The notes under the pieces were generated by a model. The model ran no database searches, had not been told where the DNA came from, and worked only from the letters and a program-made list of their open reading frames with translations. From an uncultured Eubacterium sp. (lineage in GTDB: Bacteria > Bacillota > Clostridia > Lachnospirales > Lachnospiraceae): DNA of 64,000 bases. A program made the translations under genes and the position numbers. Location of the stretch: the NCBI GenBank assembly GCA_910584645.1, contig CAJUAU010000011.1:1-64000 (forward strand), given 5' to 3'. Of this stretch, positions 8,044 to 16,474 are shown piece by piece; the stretch's first letter is position 1, and every line of letters starts with the position of its first letter.

Positions 8044-9018
8044 CTAATTCTGCCATCTTACCTGCTGTCCCTTGATCACCGGATAAAGGAGCACCCGGTT
8101 CCCCCGCAGGTTTTCCCGGTACATATTGACGGCAGAGATCTGATTGTTTTCGTAGGTTGTATAGTAATATATTCCTTTATCTATATTGCAGCAGGAGCTA
8201 TAGATCGTGATCTCATCCGATCCATCCCCCATCCGCACACATCCCCGCTGAACCGCCACAGAATTCAAGATATGAAAAAACTGGCTGATGCTCTCTGATT
8301 CGGTATCTCCGGAGACGGCATTGCAGCTGGTAAACGCTGCCCTGATAAACCGTGATATAGAAGTAAGGTCTCCAGGAAGTCCAAAAGATCCCATTCCCCG
8401 GCTGTAACAGTCCAGTTTCAGCCGCTGGGAAAAGGTATCCTGCGGTACTTCACAGGACAATCCCATATATTGATTCAGGTTAAAAAGCTGAAAATCAAAG
8501 GTAGGATCGTTGGTCAGGACTCCCACTGGATTGTCATATACTTTTAATCCTTCTTTCAATGGTTCCACCACGATGGTGCTCTCTCTGTCTGAAAACATCC
8601 AGTGCATTGGCGACAGAGGAAGACTTTCATTAAACCGGATGTCGGCTATATTGATCGTCTTCAGCTTTTCCTTTACTTCCGCAATATCGGCGCATTGTCC
8701 CAGAATCCAAGCCACAAATTCATAGGGGGCAATGTTATCTTTTCCCGGCACTTCAGGAATGTAAGCTGCATTTCCCGCAAACAAAAGCCCCGCCACACTC
8801 AGTCCTTTCTCATTGGTTGCATCATAATACAATGGATAACCGTCGGTGAAATTTCCCATTCCAATCATTGCATAGTGCGTCTTCATGTCCGGCACATTCC
8901 GGAAGGGCAGGGGAACATTTCTCGGCGTCACCATTACCGTTTCCCCATAGGATAATTCATAGTCCATATTTCTTCCAAAATAGTGATCTTTCGTCTTATA
9001 GGTTACTGCAGTACACAT
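8044..9018 (-). CDS. bsh: Choloylglycine (bile salt) hydrolase, Ntn family
   Basis: Probably cleaves the amide of glycine- or taurine-conjugated bile acids; related enzymes of the same fold cut penicillin V or acyl-homoserine lactones, so the substrate is inferred from family signatures. The start is fixed by chemistry: Met removal must expose Cys2 (MCTAVTY), and ggaggt lies just upstream. Other active-site motifs are FGRNMDY (Arg16, Asp19), NEKGLSVAG, LTNDPTF and SRFIRAAF, matching the usual Cys/Arg/Asp/Asn/Arg set. 324 residues is the normal length. There is no signal peptide, so it is intracellular. It sits 21 bp behind an aminopeptidase gene. Confidence 0.88.
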   Translation of the reverse strand: MCTAVTYKTKDHYFGRNMDYELSYGETVMVTPRNVPLPFRNVPDMKTHYAMIGMGNFTDGYPLYYDATNEKGLSVAGLLFAGNAAYIPEVPGKDNIAPYEFVAWILGQCADIAEVKEKLKTINIADIRFNESLPLSPMHWMFSDRESTIVVEPLKEGLKVYDNPVGVLTNDPTFDFQLFNLNQYMGLSCEVPQDTFSQRLKLDCYSRGMGSFGLPGDLTSISRFIRAAFTSCNAVSGDTESESISQFFHILNSVAVQRGCVRMGDGSDEITIYSSCCNIDKGIYYYTTYENNQISAVNMYRENLRGNRVLLYPVIKGQQVRWQN

Positions 9019-9039
9019 TTCTACCTCCATCCGCCAACA

Positions 9040-10377
9040 TTATTCGGCATTAAAATATTCTTTTATAAACATTTCCAGCGCCACCTGGTCCCGGACCGCC
9101 ATCAGTTCACGGGCAGAATGCATGGCAAGAACCGGCGCCCCCATATCCACCATTTTCATCGGCAGATACCGGGAGGCAATAGCTCCCAGCGTGCCTCCCT
9201 GGGATACATCGGAACGCCCCGCATATTTCTGATACGGAATATCCCCATTCTCCATCAGCATCATGATGGTTCCAATGGCTCCGCTATCTGTCACATAATT
9301 CTGGGAGCTGGAACGCTTGATCACCACGCCCCCTCCCAGGGGATTCTCATTGGTTGGATCTGATTTTTCTGGTTTATTGGGATGAAAACCATGAGCCACA
9401 TCCAGAGAGAGGCCAAATCCATTGATAAGCGCCGTATCTGCCACTGCCTGTGACACTCCAAGGGCTGCATATAATTTCTCAAGGACCATGGATAATAGTA
9501 CTGAGTCCGCTCCCTGTCTGGTCCGGCTTCCGATCTCTTCGTTATCAAATAAAACAATACCGTTTATTCCTTTTTCTCTTTTGCTCTGGCAGATCCCCTG
9601 CAGGCAGGCTTCCACAGAGGTGATATTATCCAGCCGCGGAGCCGATATTAATTCCTCGCTCAGCCCAAGGACATCCCCGGCATCGCAGTTGTACAGGTAA
9701 ACTTCATAATCCAGGATCTCAGAGACGGATACTCCCAGCTTCCGCGCCAGCAGCAGCATGAAAAATTCTTCCTCCATCCCCTCACCGGGTAATCCTGCCA
9801 AGGGCGCCATATCGGTCTGCCGGTTCAGTTCGGTTCCCTTATTGACATCCCGATTCAGATGTACTGCCAGATTCGGGATCGTGAACAAAGGTTTTTTCAT
9901 ATCAAAGATCTGTACTTCCGGCTGAAAGGAATGTTCTGATTTGATGACTACCTTTCCCGCCGCGGAGAGAGGGCGGTCAAGCCAGGTATTGAGGATCGGC
10001 CCTCCATATATTTCTACATTCAATTTCCCATAACCGTGGGAACTGATCTCCGGCCTGCTCTTGACATAGAGACATGGATGGTCGGTATGGGCTGCCGCCA
10101 GCCGGAACATCTGCTCCGGTTCTGCTGCCCTGCCGGGCTCAAACTGACTCCCCACGGCAAAAGCATATACCGTGGAACCATTCACATTAACAAAATATCT
10201 GCCTCCCGGACTCACTGACCATCCGGTGTCAGATAGGAATAATTCTTCAAATCCATCCTCTCCCAGTGTCTTTAGCGCCCCGTCAGCAGCAGTAAAACTA
10301 CATGTGCTGACAGAGATCCGGTTTAAAAGCCGGTCCGCTGTATCAACACATTCTCTGTTCTGCATATTAGTATTCAT
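9040..10377 (-). CDS. M18 family aminopeptidase
   Basis: Cytoplasmic dinuclear-zinc aminopeptidase that removes N-terminal residues, often acidic ones in this family. 445 residues. Metal and catalytic motifs are visible in order: AAHTDHPCL, APRLDNITS, LFDNEEIGSRTRQGADS, and the C-terminal HSARELM. The insert DVAHGFHPNKPEKSDP is typical of M18. It has a clear promoter and ribosome site and is first gene of the operon with bile salt hydrolase and nfo. Confidence 0.92.
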   Translation of the reverse strand: MNTNMQNRECVDTADRLLNRISVSTCSFTAADGALKTLGEDGFEELFLSDTGWSVSPGGRYFVNVNGSTVYAFAVGSQFEPGRAAEPEQMFRLAAAHTDHPCLYVKSRPEISSHGYGKLNVEIYGGPILNTWLDRPLSAAGKVVIKSEHSFQPEVQIFDMKKPLFTIPNLAVHLNRDVNKGTELNRQTDMAPLAGLPGEGMEEEFFMLLLARKLGVSVSEILDYEVYLYNCDAGDVLGLSEELISAPRLDNITSVEACLQGICQSKREKGINGIVLFDNEEIGSRTRQGADSVLLSMVLEKLYAALGVSQAVADTALINGFGLSLDVAHGFHPNKPEKSDPTNENPLGGGVVIKRSSSQNYVTDSGAIGTIMMLMENGDIPYQKYAGRSDVSQGGTLGAIASRYLPMKMVDMGAPVLAMHSARELMAVRDQVALEMFIKEYFNAE

Positions 10378-10410
10378 TCATTACCGTTCCTCTCTTTAAA
10401 GGATACTCAT

Positions 10411-10438
10411 ATTATACCGCATTATGCAAAAATTACAA
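10411..10438 (-). promoter_or_regulatory. Promoter of the M18 aminopeptidase operon
   Basis: Minus strand TTGTAA, 16 bp, TATAAT, with transcription starting about 25 bp ahead of the start codon. Confidence 0.7.
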
Positions 10439-10565
10439 ATAGAAGGCGGTCATTAAAAATTTTTTTAAGATTTTGTGTATAAAAAAAGAAGAGAGGTCAA
10501 TACTGTATTTATACGAATGATAAAGTAAAATACTTATCCTCCCCCTTATAAGCCGCAAAAGCGGC

Positions 10566-10615
10566 AAACCCCAGTTCCGGCGGCAAAGGCGCCGCCGGAA
10601 CTGGGGTTTTTTGCT
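10566..10615. terminator. Very strong hairpin terminator, 19 bp perfect stem
   Basis: aaaccccagttccggcggc (10566-10584) pairs without mismatch with 10591-10609, loop aaaggc, followed on the plus strand by a T-run. A smaller hairpin (gccgc aaaa gcggc) precedes it. It lies just past the stop of the minus-strand ArsC-like gene and could serve it, but the U-run is on the plus strand, where no gene was found. Confidence 0.8.
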
Positions 10616-10619
10616 ATGA

Positions 10620-10970
10620 TCACAACAGTGTATCTTCCCACTCCTTCTCACGAAAACCTATAAGCACAGCCTCCTCTGTGACCACGAGAGGGCGTTTCAC
10701 CAGCATACCGTCAGAAGCCAAAAGTTCATACTGTTCTTCATCACTCATGGCTGGTAATTTTTCCTTTAAATTCATCTGCCTGTAAAGCATTCCACTCGTA
10801 TTGAAAAATCGTTTCAAAGGAAGCCCGCTTTTCACCTGCCATTCCTTCAGCTCCGCTGCCGTTGGATTTTCTTCCTTGATCGGACGGTCCGTATACGAAA
10901 TCCCATGCTCCTCCAGCCATTTTTTCGCCTTTTTACACGTACTGCATTTTTCATATTGGATAAACAGCAT
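10620..10970 (-). CDS. ArsC/Spx-family thioredoxin-fold protein
   Basis: Small cytoplasmic protein (116 residues) of the arsenate-reductase-like family. It has a redox Cys pair in YEKCSTCKKAKKWLEEHG and the family's KRPLVV near the C-terminus. Members include ArsC reductases, YffB and the RNA-polymerase regulator Spx. There are no ars genes nearby, so arsenate reduction should not be assumed. Start supported by aggagg. It is transcribed alone, with a very strong hairpin directly after it. Confidence 0.85.
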   Translation of the reverse strand: MLFIQYEKCSTCKKAKKWLEEHGISYTDRPIKEENPTAAELKEWQVKSGLPLKRFFNTSGMLYRQMNLKEKLPAMSDEEQYELLASDGMLVKRPLVVTEEAVLIGFREKEWEDTLL

Positions 10971-11092
10971 TCAGATATTCCTCCTTACATATTTTCATCT
11001 TTTTTTGAATGCGCTTATTATACTATTTCGCCATGAGGGTGTCAACTGGTCTGTTCACCCAGGGATTCTGTTTCTCAATTCAGATATGCTGG

Positions 11093-11121
11093 TTGCTCAT
11101 GTACAATATACATGTTATACT
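11093..11121 (+). promoter_or_regulatory. Promoter with operator-like palindrome in its spacer
   Basis: TTGCTC, 17 bp, TATACT ahead of the LRR/deacetylase operon. The spacer contains the inverted repeat catgta-caata-tacatg (11098-11114), exactly between -35 and -10. This is where a dimeric repressor, or a MerR-type activator, would bind. The regulator is not in the window as far as can be seen. Confidence 0.6.
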
Positions 11122-11169
11122 TTTTATAGTAAATTAACAAAAAAATCATGAATCAAAGGGGGATTTCAT

Positions 11170-12300
11170 ATGAAAAAATTATGTATAATACCAGCACTTA
11201 TTTTATGTCTTGTAATACTTGTTCCATGTTTTCCAGCCAGCGCCGAAGAGACGAAATATTATAGATCCGGCATCTACACCTATACGATCCTGAACGAACA
11301 GGAAAAACAGATTTCCATCTGTGAGATCGCCTCCCAGGACAAAAAAATAACCATCCCCTCCGAACTGGATGGTTATCAGGTCTATGCCCTGGGCTATGAG
11401 AGCCATTTCCACAATGATGATTCCGTGATAAAAGAAATTGGCGGAGGGGCAAAAGAAACGCTGGAGGAATTAGAGATACCCTCTTCCGTGAAATATGTAT
11501 ATGCCTTTGCATTCAGCCACTATGAAAAGCTGAAAAAGGTCTCTCTTCCAGAGGGCATCACTCTTTGCAAGGGAAGTTTTTCTGAATGCAGCAGCTGGAA
11601 GGATATCCTGCTGCCGCAAAATACCACCTGCGAAGATGGTTCTATTCCATATTATTTGAACACTTTGGAAATCAGCAGCCCGCTCCCGGCATATGATGTG
11701 CTTAATGGGACGATCCAAAAATTGATCTTATCGGAAAAAGGAGACGGTATCTGGCATCTTGGAACCTCCTGGGTAACGGTTAAGATCAAACAGCTTTTTT
11801 CCCCGGAAAACGCAAAAAAACTGGTATTTAATTACGCTGAAGAAAACAGCCATGTAGAAAAACTTTATGTGAATGGGGCAGATACTGCCATTGAAGCCAA
11901 ACATATAGAACGCTATGGAGACGTCACTTTCGGAGATATTTATACTGTAGATCATGCCAAAGCCATCTCCTTCGCCAAAAAAAACAAAATTAATTATCAT
12001 GTCAAGCAGGCTGGGAAAGTCAAAAAAGTTTCCAGTAAGAAGAAGGCAAAGACTTATCAGCACCAATGGAAAAAGGCAAAAACCATAACCACTTCATATC
12101 GTTACAATAAGAAAACAAAAAAGTGGACTACTCATAAGAAAACACTGCCCACGATCTATAATATTTATGGAAAGAAAACAAAAAATGGAACCTATAAGCG
12201 GATTGCTTCCACAAAATCCAATAAGATCAAAACGAACTACAGATATGTGAAAATAAAAACCAGTCAGATCTGGGAGACAGGAAAGGACAACCCACAATGA
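11170..12300 (+). CDS. Secreted leucine-rich-repeat-like surface protein
   Basis: Exported protein of 376 residues. It has a signal peptide (MKKLCIIPALILCLVILVPC..., cleavage near SAEE), then about 200 residues with BspA-type LRR character (phrases such as LEELEIPSSVKYVYAFAF and LKKVSLPEGITL), then a very lysine/threonine-rich basic tail from about residue 280. Only a few degenerate repeats are recognisable. The basic tail may bind wall polymers, which is inference. It overlaps the following deacetylase by four bases (ATGA), so the two are translationally coupled and probably act together at the envelope. Confidence 0.7.
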   Translation: MKKLCIIPALILCLVILVPCFPASAEETKYYRSGIYTYTILNEQEKQISICEIASQDKKITIPSELDGYQVYALGYESHFHNDDSVIKEIGGGAKETLEELEIPSSVKYVYAFAFSHYEKLKKVSLPEGITLCKGSFSECSSWKDILLPQNTTCEDGSIPYYLNTLEISSPLPAYDVLNGTIQKLILSEKGDGIWHLGTSWVTVKIKQLFSPENAKKLVFNYAEENSHVEKLYVNGADTAIEAKHIERYGDVTFGDIYTVDHAKAISFAKKNKINYHVKQAGKVKKVSSKKKAKTYQHQWKKAKTITTSYRYNKKTKKWTTHKKTLPTIYNIYGKKTKNGTYKRIASTKSNKIKTNYRYVKIKTSQIWETGKDNPQ

Positions 12301-13448
12301 AATCATCATGCCGCTATCTTGTAACTTTCTTTACTGCCATTCTGTTTTTATGCATTTTGAACCTGGCACTGCCTCCGGCAGTGTCCCAGGCAAAAAGCAA
12401 ACGGATCACACTTTTTCTCAGTGAGACAAAACAGATCTCCAAAAAGAAGGTCGTCTCCTACAAAAGCATGGATCCCTCCATCGCCACCATATCCAAAGAT
12501 GGGATCATACATGCGGTAAAAGCAGGCACCGCCAGGATCGTTGCCAAAACAAACAAAGAAAGCCGGAACTATCGGATCGTTGTAAAAAAACAGGGAATGG
12601 TCTATCCTGAATTTTCCATGATGGCAGGGGAACATCTGGATCTGCAGTTCAGCCGGAAGCCGGACAGCAAAGTCACCTGGAGTTCTACCCATCCTTCAGT
12701 AGCACAGGTCAGTAAAGAGGGGATAGTCCGCGCAAAAAAAGCGGGTTCCACATGGATCCTTGGCAGCTCTGGCCACCGCACTTACCGCTGCTGTCTCCAG
12801 GTAGCTCCCGCAAAAAAGAGCATTATCTATCTTACTTTTGACGATGGCCCCAACCGCTATTCCACACCGAAAATCCTGAATATCCTGAAAAAACAAAAAG
12901 TACAGGCGACCTTTTTTGAATTAAAACCAGCGGCAGCTGACTTTGACCTTACCCGGCGAGTTTTGAAAGAAGGGCATTCTCTTGCCCTGCACGGCTATCA
13001 GCATAAATATGATGTGATTTACCGTTCTGAGAAAATATACAAAGATAACCTGGATAAACTCCGGGATCTGTTCTTCCAGAAATTTGGTGTCTGGTGCACT
13101 GTCACCCGGTTCCCCGGCGGCAGTTCCAACCAGGTAAGCCGCTACAACCATGGGATCATGACAAAACTGACAGCCATACTCCATAACTGGGGCTACCACT
13201 ATTTTGACTGGAACGTATCTTCTGGTGATGCAGGAGATGTCCATACCTCCGCCGCTGTCTACAAAAATGTGACGAAGGGGTTAAAAAAAGGGAAAAGCAA
13301 TGTTGTCCTGATGCATGATTTCGGCGGAAACGATAAAACTATAAATGCCCTTGAAAAAATCATAAAATTCGGGAAGAAGCAGGGTTATACTTTTCTTCCC
13401 ATCACAGCCAGTACTCCAGAGATCCATCATACGGTACTGAATAATTAA
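12297..13448 (+). CDS. Secreted polysaccharide deacetylase (NodB) with two Big2-like domains
   Basis: Exported carbohydrate esterase family 4 enzyme, 383 residues. It has a signal peptide (to about residue 32), two Ig-like Big2 modules (about 34-97 and 102-168) and a NodB domain from 175. Metal and catalytic residues are complete: Asp182/Asp183 in TFDDGP, His232 and His236 in HGYQH, RFPGG, and LMHD near the end. Likely substrate is peptidoglycan GlcNAc/MurNAc or another N- or O-acetylated polymer; the sequence does not decide. It is coupled to the preceding LRR-like protein. Its stop codon overlaps the stop of the convergent radical SAM gene (TTAA), so there is no terminator between them. Confidence 0.9.
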   Translation: MKSSCRYLVTFFTAILFLCILNLALPPAVSQAKSKRITLFLSETKQISKKKVVSYKSMDPSIATISKDGIIHAVKAGTARIVAKTNKESRNYRIVVKKQGMVYPEFSMMAGEHLDLQFSRKPDSKVTWSSTHPSVAQVSKEGIVRAKKAGSTWILGSSGHRTYRCCLQVAPAKKSIIYLTFDDGPNRYSTPKILNILKKQKVQATFFELKPAAADFDLTRRVLKEGHSLALHGYQHKYDVIYRSEKIYKDNLDKLRDLFFQKFGVWCTVTRFPGGSSNQVSRYNHGIMTKLTAILHNWGYHYFDWNVSSGDAGDVHTSAAVYKNVTKGLKKGKSNVVLMHDFGGNDKTINALEKIIKFGKKQGYTFLPITASTPEIHHTVLNN

Positions 13449-14323
13449 CATGACACTATATTAGGGATCCGGAATGCCGGATACGGACCGAAGGCGGCCA
13501 TTTCTTCCAGGTCGTCCCGGTTGCAGTATGAGATGTAGCAGTCACATTCCCTTCTGTCACATATGCGGTCATCTACTGAAATATGGCTTAAAGCCTCCCC
13601 CGGATCCTCTGTATATAGATTACCTGATCTGTGGCGGCAGCGGTTACAGGCATATACATCTCCCTTTGGATCACAAAACAGAGCGCTCCCACAATGGGCT
13701 GCATCCGCCCTGTAATGCCGCAGTTCCAGCGGAAAATACCGATCCAGGGCAGAGAATGCCCGAATCTCCTCCCGGGTGTATTTCCTGCCCAGCCCATCCA
13801 TCTTATTGATCCAGAAATACACCTCTGGATCCAGTTCCATTCTAATCCTCTGCAGCCGGGATAAGTTTTCTGGTACCCCAACGGCGCCGGCGCAGAACAA
13901 AATTCCGGCTTCTTTTAACTGATGGCATACCCTCAAAAAATCCTGCTCCGACACCATCTCCGGATGAAAAGTTCCCCAAAGCCGGAGCTTTTCCCTCTTT
14001 CCCCCGGCCTTTTCAAATTCTTCCAGCATCCGCTCTACAGAAAAGCTGAAATTACTCTGGACGCCTACTGCCTCAATCTGCGGCAGCTGGCTGAGTTTCC
14101 CCAGCGCCCTCCAGTAGTACCGATGGATCAGCGCCTCTCCGTAGGGGACGATCTGAACAGCCCCCAGGAATTCCAGCTCCCCGATCCGCTCCACAAACCG
14201 GAACAACGCCCTCTCATCCTCTTCCAGCTGCCGCTGGCTCTCTTTCTCTTTGGAAAATGGACAATAACTGCAGGAATAGTTGCAAAATCTCAGGCTTCCC
14301 CGGTAATAGATCTGACGGATCAT
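13445..14323 (-). CDS. STM4011-family radical SAM protein
   Basis: Radical SAM enzyme of unknown reaction. About 292 residues; the start is placed at the second methionine because gggga is then correctly spaced. The 4Fe-4S motif is C-x3-C-x2-C at residues 14, 18 and 21 (FCNYSCSYC). A C-terminal set of about eight cysteines (CGSALFC, ACNRC, CDRRECDCYISYC) suggests one or two auxiliary clusters, as in SPASM-type peptide-modifying enzymes. It is last of five co-directional genes in the same order as Salmonella STM4011-STM4015. The family assignment comes from that context plus the fold; the biochemical role is not established. Confidence 0.8.
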   Translation of the reverse strand: MIRQIYYRGSLRFCNYSCSYCPFSKEKESQRQLEEDERALFRFVERIGELEFLGAVQIVPYGEALIHRYYWRALGKLSQLPQIEAVGVQSNFSFSVERMLEEFEKAGGKREKLRLWGTFHPEMVSEQDFLRVCHQLKEAGILFCAGAVGVPENLSRLQRIRMELDPEVYFWINKMDGLGRKYTREEIRAFSALDRYFPLELRHYRADAAHCGSALFCDPKGDVYACNRCRHRSGNLYTEDPGEALSHISVDDRICDRRECDCYISYCNRDDLEEMAAFGPYPAFRIPNIVSC

Positions 14324-14324
14324 T

Positions 14325-15617
14325 TCACACATTCCCCCATCTTTTGTCGTAATGCCATTTTTTCATTCTCTCCCTGACCTCCTCTGAAATCAGTGCCGAT
14401 CCGAGAAGATCAGACAGCGAGATCCCTCTCTCTGTCAGACAGATCTTCGCAGAATCTGCCGCCGCCATACCGCTCTGGATCCACTCTGCCAGCAGTGGAT
14501 AATCCCCTTCCGCCTCACTGTCAAACCGGCTGCGGTACTCTTCTCTGTCGATGCCGCAGCAGAATAAAATATTTTTTATGACATAGCGTCTGCGCATCTC
14601 TTCTTCTGGGAGAAGGTAACCATGAGTGGCTTCCAGAAAATCTTTCTTTTTTATATACTGCTGTAAGATGTCCATGCAGCCCCTCTGCCCCACGGCAAAA
14701 GGCGTTGAAAAATGCAGATTCTCGATATAACTGCGTCCGCCGCAGCCGATGGATATGGTGTTCTCAAATCCGCAGCTTCTCTGATCCAGGAGATCGGGAT
14801 CTTTCACAAACCGACGCATGGAAAGCTGTTTATAACCTCTCTCTTTTAGAAAATCCCTCAGCTCCTGATACATCTCATAAAGGGTTTCGGGATGGATCGT
14901 CATCTTCTGCGCCAGAAATGTACCTTTTTTTATATACAGCGGATAGACAAACATTTCCTCCGGCTCGTATGCCGCCGCCTGCCCTGCGGAGTCCAGCAGG
15001 CTTTTCACCGTCTGTCCCGGAATCCCATAGATAAGATCCAGATTCATACAGGGAAAATTACTCTTTTTCAGGATATGGGCTGCCCGGTGCACCTGCTCCA
15101 CCCGATGCCTGCGGTTCAATGCCCGCAATTCCTCATCATGAAAACTCTGCACTCCCATACTCACCCGGGTGACACCATTTTCCTTCAATAGTGCCGCCTT
15201 TTCCACCGTGGTCTGAGACGGGGATGTCTCCACGATAACCGTTTTTCCATTAAATCCCATCCTGTCCCTGGCTATGGAAAAAACCCTTTCAAGCTGTTTT
15301 TCTGATAGCAGCAGCGGCGTCCCGCCTCCCAGTGTCAGATCCGAAAAATCTGCCCCCTCCGGAAGAATAGACCTCAGCTGCTCCGCCTGCCTCTCCATGG
15401 CATCTACATAGGAAGACATAAAATCTTCAGACTGCCCTGTCACGGAGAACAGGTTGCAGTAGCCACATTTACTCTGGCAGAATGGAATATGAAAATAAAG
15501 GCTGTTCTGTCCTCCTGCCAGCCTTTGTATGTAATCTTCCAGACAGATCCCCGACAGCGGTCCATAGGCTGTTTTGTGGGGGTAACTGTACATGTATTGA
15601 ACATATGGATTATCCAT
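14325..15617 (-). CDS. STM4012-family radical SAM protein (HemN-like)
   Basis: HemN/HemW-like radical SAM protein of about 430 residues; start chosen at the methionine after aggagaagatac. The cluster motif is in FHIPFCQSKCGYCNLF, followed by LGGGTPLLL and SMGVQSFHDEELRALNRRH, close to the HemN-like fold. It lacks any heme-gene context and is embedded in the STM4011-4015 cluster, so coproporphyrinogen oxidation is unlikely. It ends one base before the next gene starts. Role unknown; it presumably works on the same product as its radical SAM neighbour. Confidence 0.85.
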   Translation of the reverse strand: MDNPYVQYMYSYPHKTAYGPLSGICLEDYIQRLAGGQNSLYFHIPFCQSKCGYCNLFSVTGQSEDFMSSYVDAMERQAEQLRSILPEGADFSDLTLGGGTPLLLSEKQLERVFSIARDRMGFNGKTVIVETSPSQTTVEKAALLKENGVTRVSMGVQSFHDEELRALNRRHRVEQVHRAAHILKKSNFPCMNLDLIYGIPGQTVKSLLDSAGQAAAYEPEEMFVYPLYIKKGTFLAQKMTIHPETLYEMYQELRDFLKERGYKQLSMRRFVKDPDLLDQRSCGFENTISIGCGGRSYIENLHFSTPFAVGQRGCMDILQQYIKKKDFLEATHGYLLPEEEMRRRYVIKNILFCCGIDREEYRSRFDSEAEGDYPLLAEWIQSGMAAADSAKICLTERGISLSDLLGSALISEEVRERMKKWHYDKRWGNV

Positions 15618-15667
15618 GTATCTTCTCCTATAAAATGATGTTGGGTCCCAAAATGTTGACCATAAAA

Positions 15668-16474
15668 TCACAAAATAAAATGTTTATAGGGCACCGTATT
15701 GACGATGGGATGGTTAAAACCATGATACAGATATCCATCCTCGCCATAGCAGGTTCCATGATCCGAACAGCAGATGACGAAGGTGTCTCCTTTTTCATGA
15801 AAAGCGTAAAACAACCGTTCTAACTGTGCATCCACATAGCGCAGCGCCGCCCCGTGGCTTTCCACGCTGTCTTTTTTCGCGCCCTCCACATAAAAATAAT
15901 TGGGATAATGGATCGCTGAAATATTGATATACATCATCATCAGCTGTTCCTCTGGCACCCCGCTTATCTTTTTTACCGCGAGATCGATCTGGTTTTTTGC
16001 AGATTCCCTGACCTTCGGTCCAAAGGAAGGATTCCAGAAACTGTGCATGAAATAGGAGGGCATCACCTTTCCGATATCCGTTCGCTGGTCAAAAAAACTC
16101 AGGCCCCCGATGCAGAAGGTCTCATAACCTTCCTTTTCCAGTCCCTCCACAAAAGTGGCACCACGAAAACAAAACGCCCCTTCTGGCGCCTTTCTCCCCA
16201 TCCCGATATCCTCGGAAAAAAACAGTTTTTCCCTCTGTTTCATATTTTTAATGCCGACATCGATGGGAAGAAATCCGGCAAACATGGCCTGATGGGAGGG
16301 ATAGGTAAAATTCCCCGGCGCCTCACATCGGCGCCATCTGCCATACCGGTTCAAAACCGGCGTCCCTCCCCGGTTCTGTTCTTCCTCTGCCACATCATAG
16401 CGAAGGGAGTCAATACAGACAAATAAAATATTGTATGCTCCCACGATCTTATTCATATCCATAATTCTTCTCAC
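15668..16474 (-). CDS. STM4013/SEN3800-family hydrolase (alkaline phosphatase fold)
   Basis: Sulfatase/phosphodiesterase-like metal-dependent hydrolase, 268 residues. Metal-site motifs are VCIDSLRYD near the N-terminus, FTYPSHQAMFAGF (candidate nucleophile region) and ICCSDHGTCYGEDG near the C-terminus. There is no signal peptide, so it acts in the cytoplasm, unlike most sulfatases. The start is GTG, overlapping the stop of the ATP-grasp gene upstream (GTGA), which suggests coupled translation. It is the middle gene of the five-gene cluster. Substrate unknown. Confidence 0.8.
   Translation of the reverse strand: MRRIMDMNKIVGAYNILFVCIDSLRYDVAEEEQNRGGTPVLNRYGRWRRCEAPGNFTYPSHQAMFAGFLPIDVGIKNMKQREKLFFSEDIGMGRKAPEGAFCFRGATFVEGLEKEGYETFCIGGLSFFDQRTDIGKVMPSYFMHSFWNPSFGPKVRESAKNQIDLAVKKISGVPEEQLMMMYINISAIHYPNYFYVEGAKKDSVESHGAALRYVDAQLERLFYAFHEKGDTFVICCSDHGTCYGEDGYLYHGFNHPIVNTVPYKHFIL

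Noticed and set aside
10620..10970. Arsenic resistance (arsC)
   Set aside because: The family also contains Spx- and YffB-like proteins and no arsB, arsR or acr3 gene is nearby.
14325..15617. Coproporphyrinogen III oxidase (hemN)
   Set aside because: Similar fold, but there are no heme genes nearby and it belongs to the STM4011-4015 type operon.
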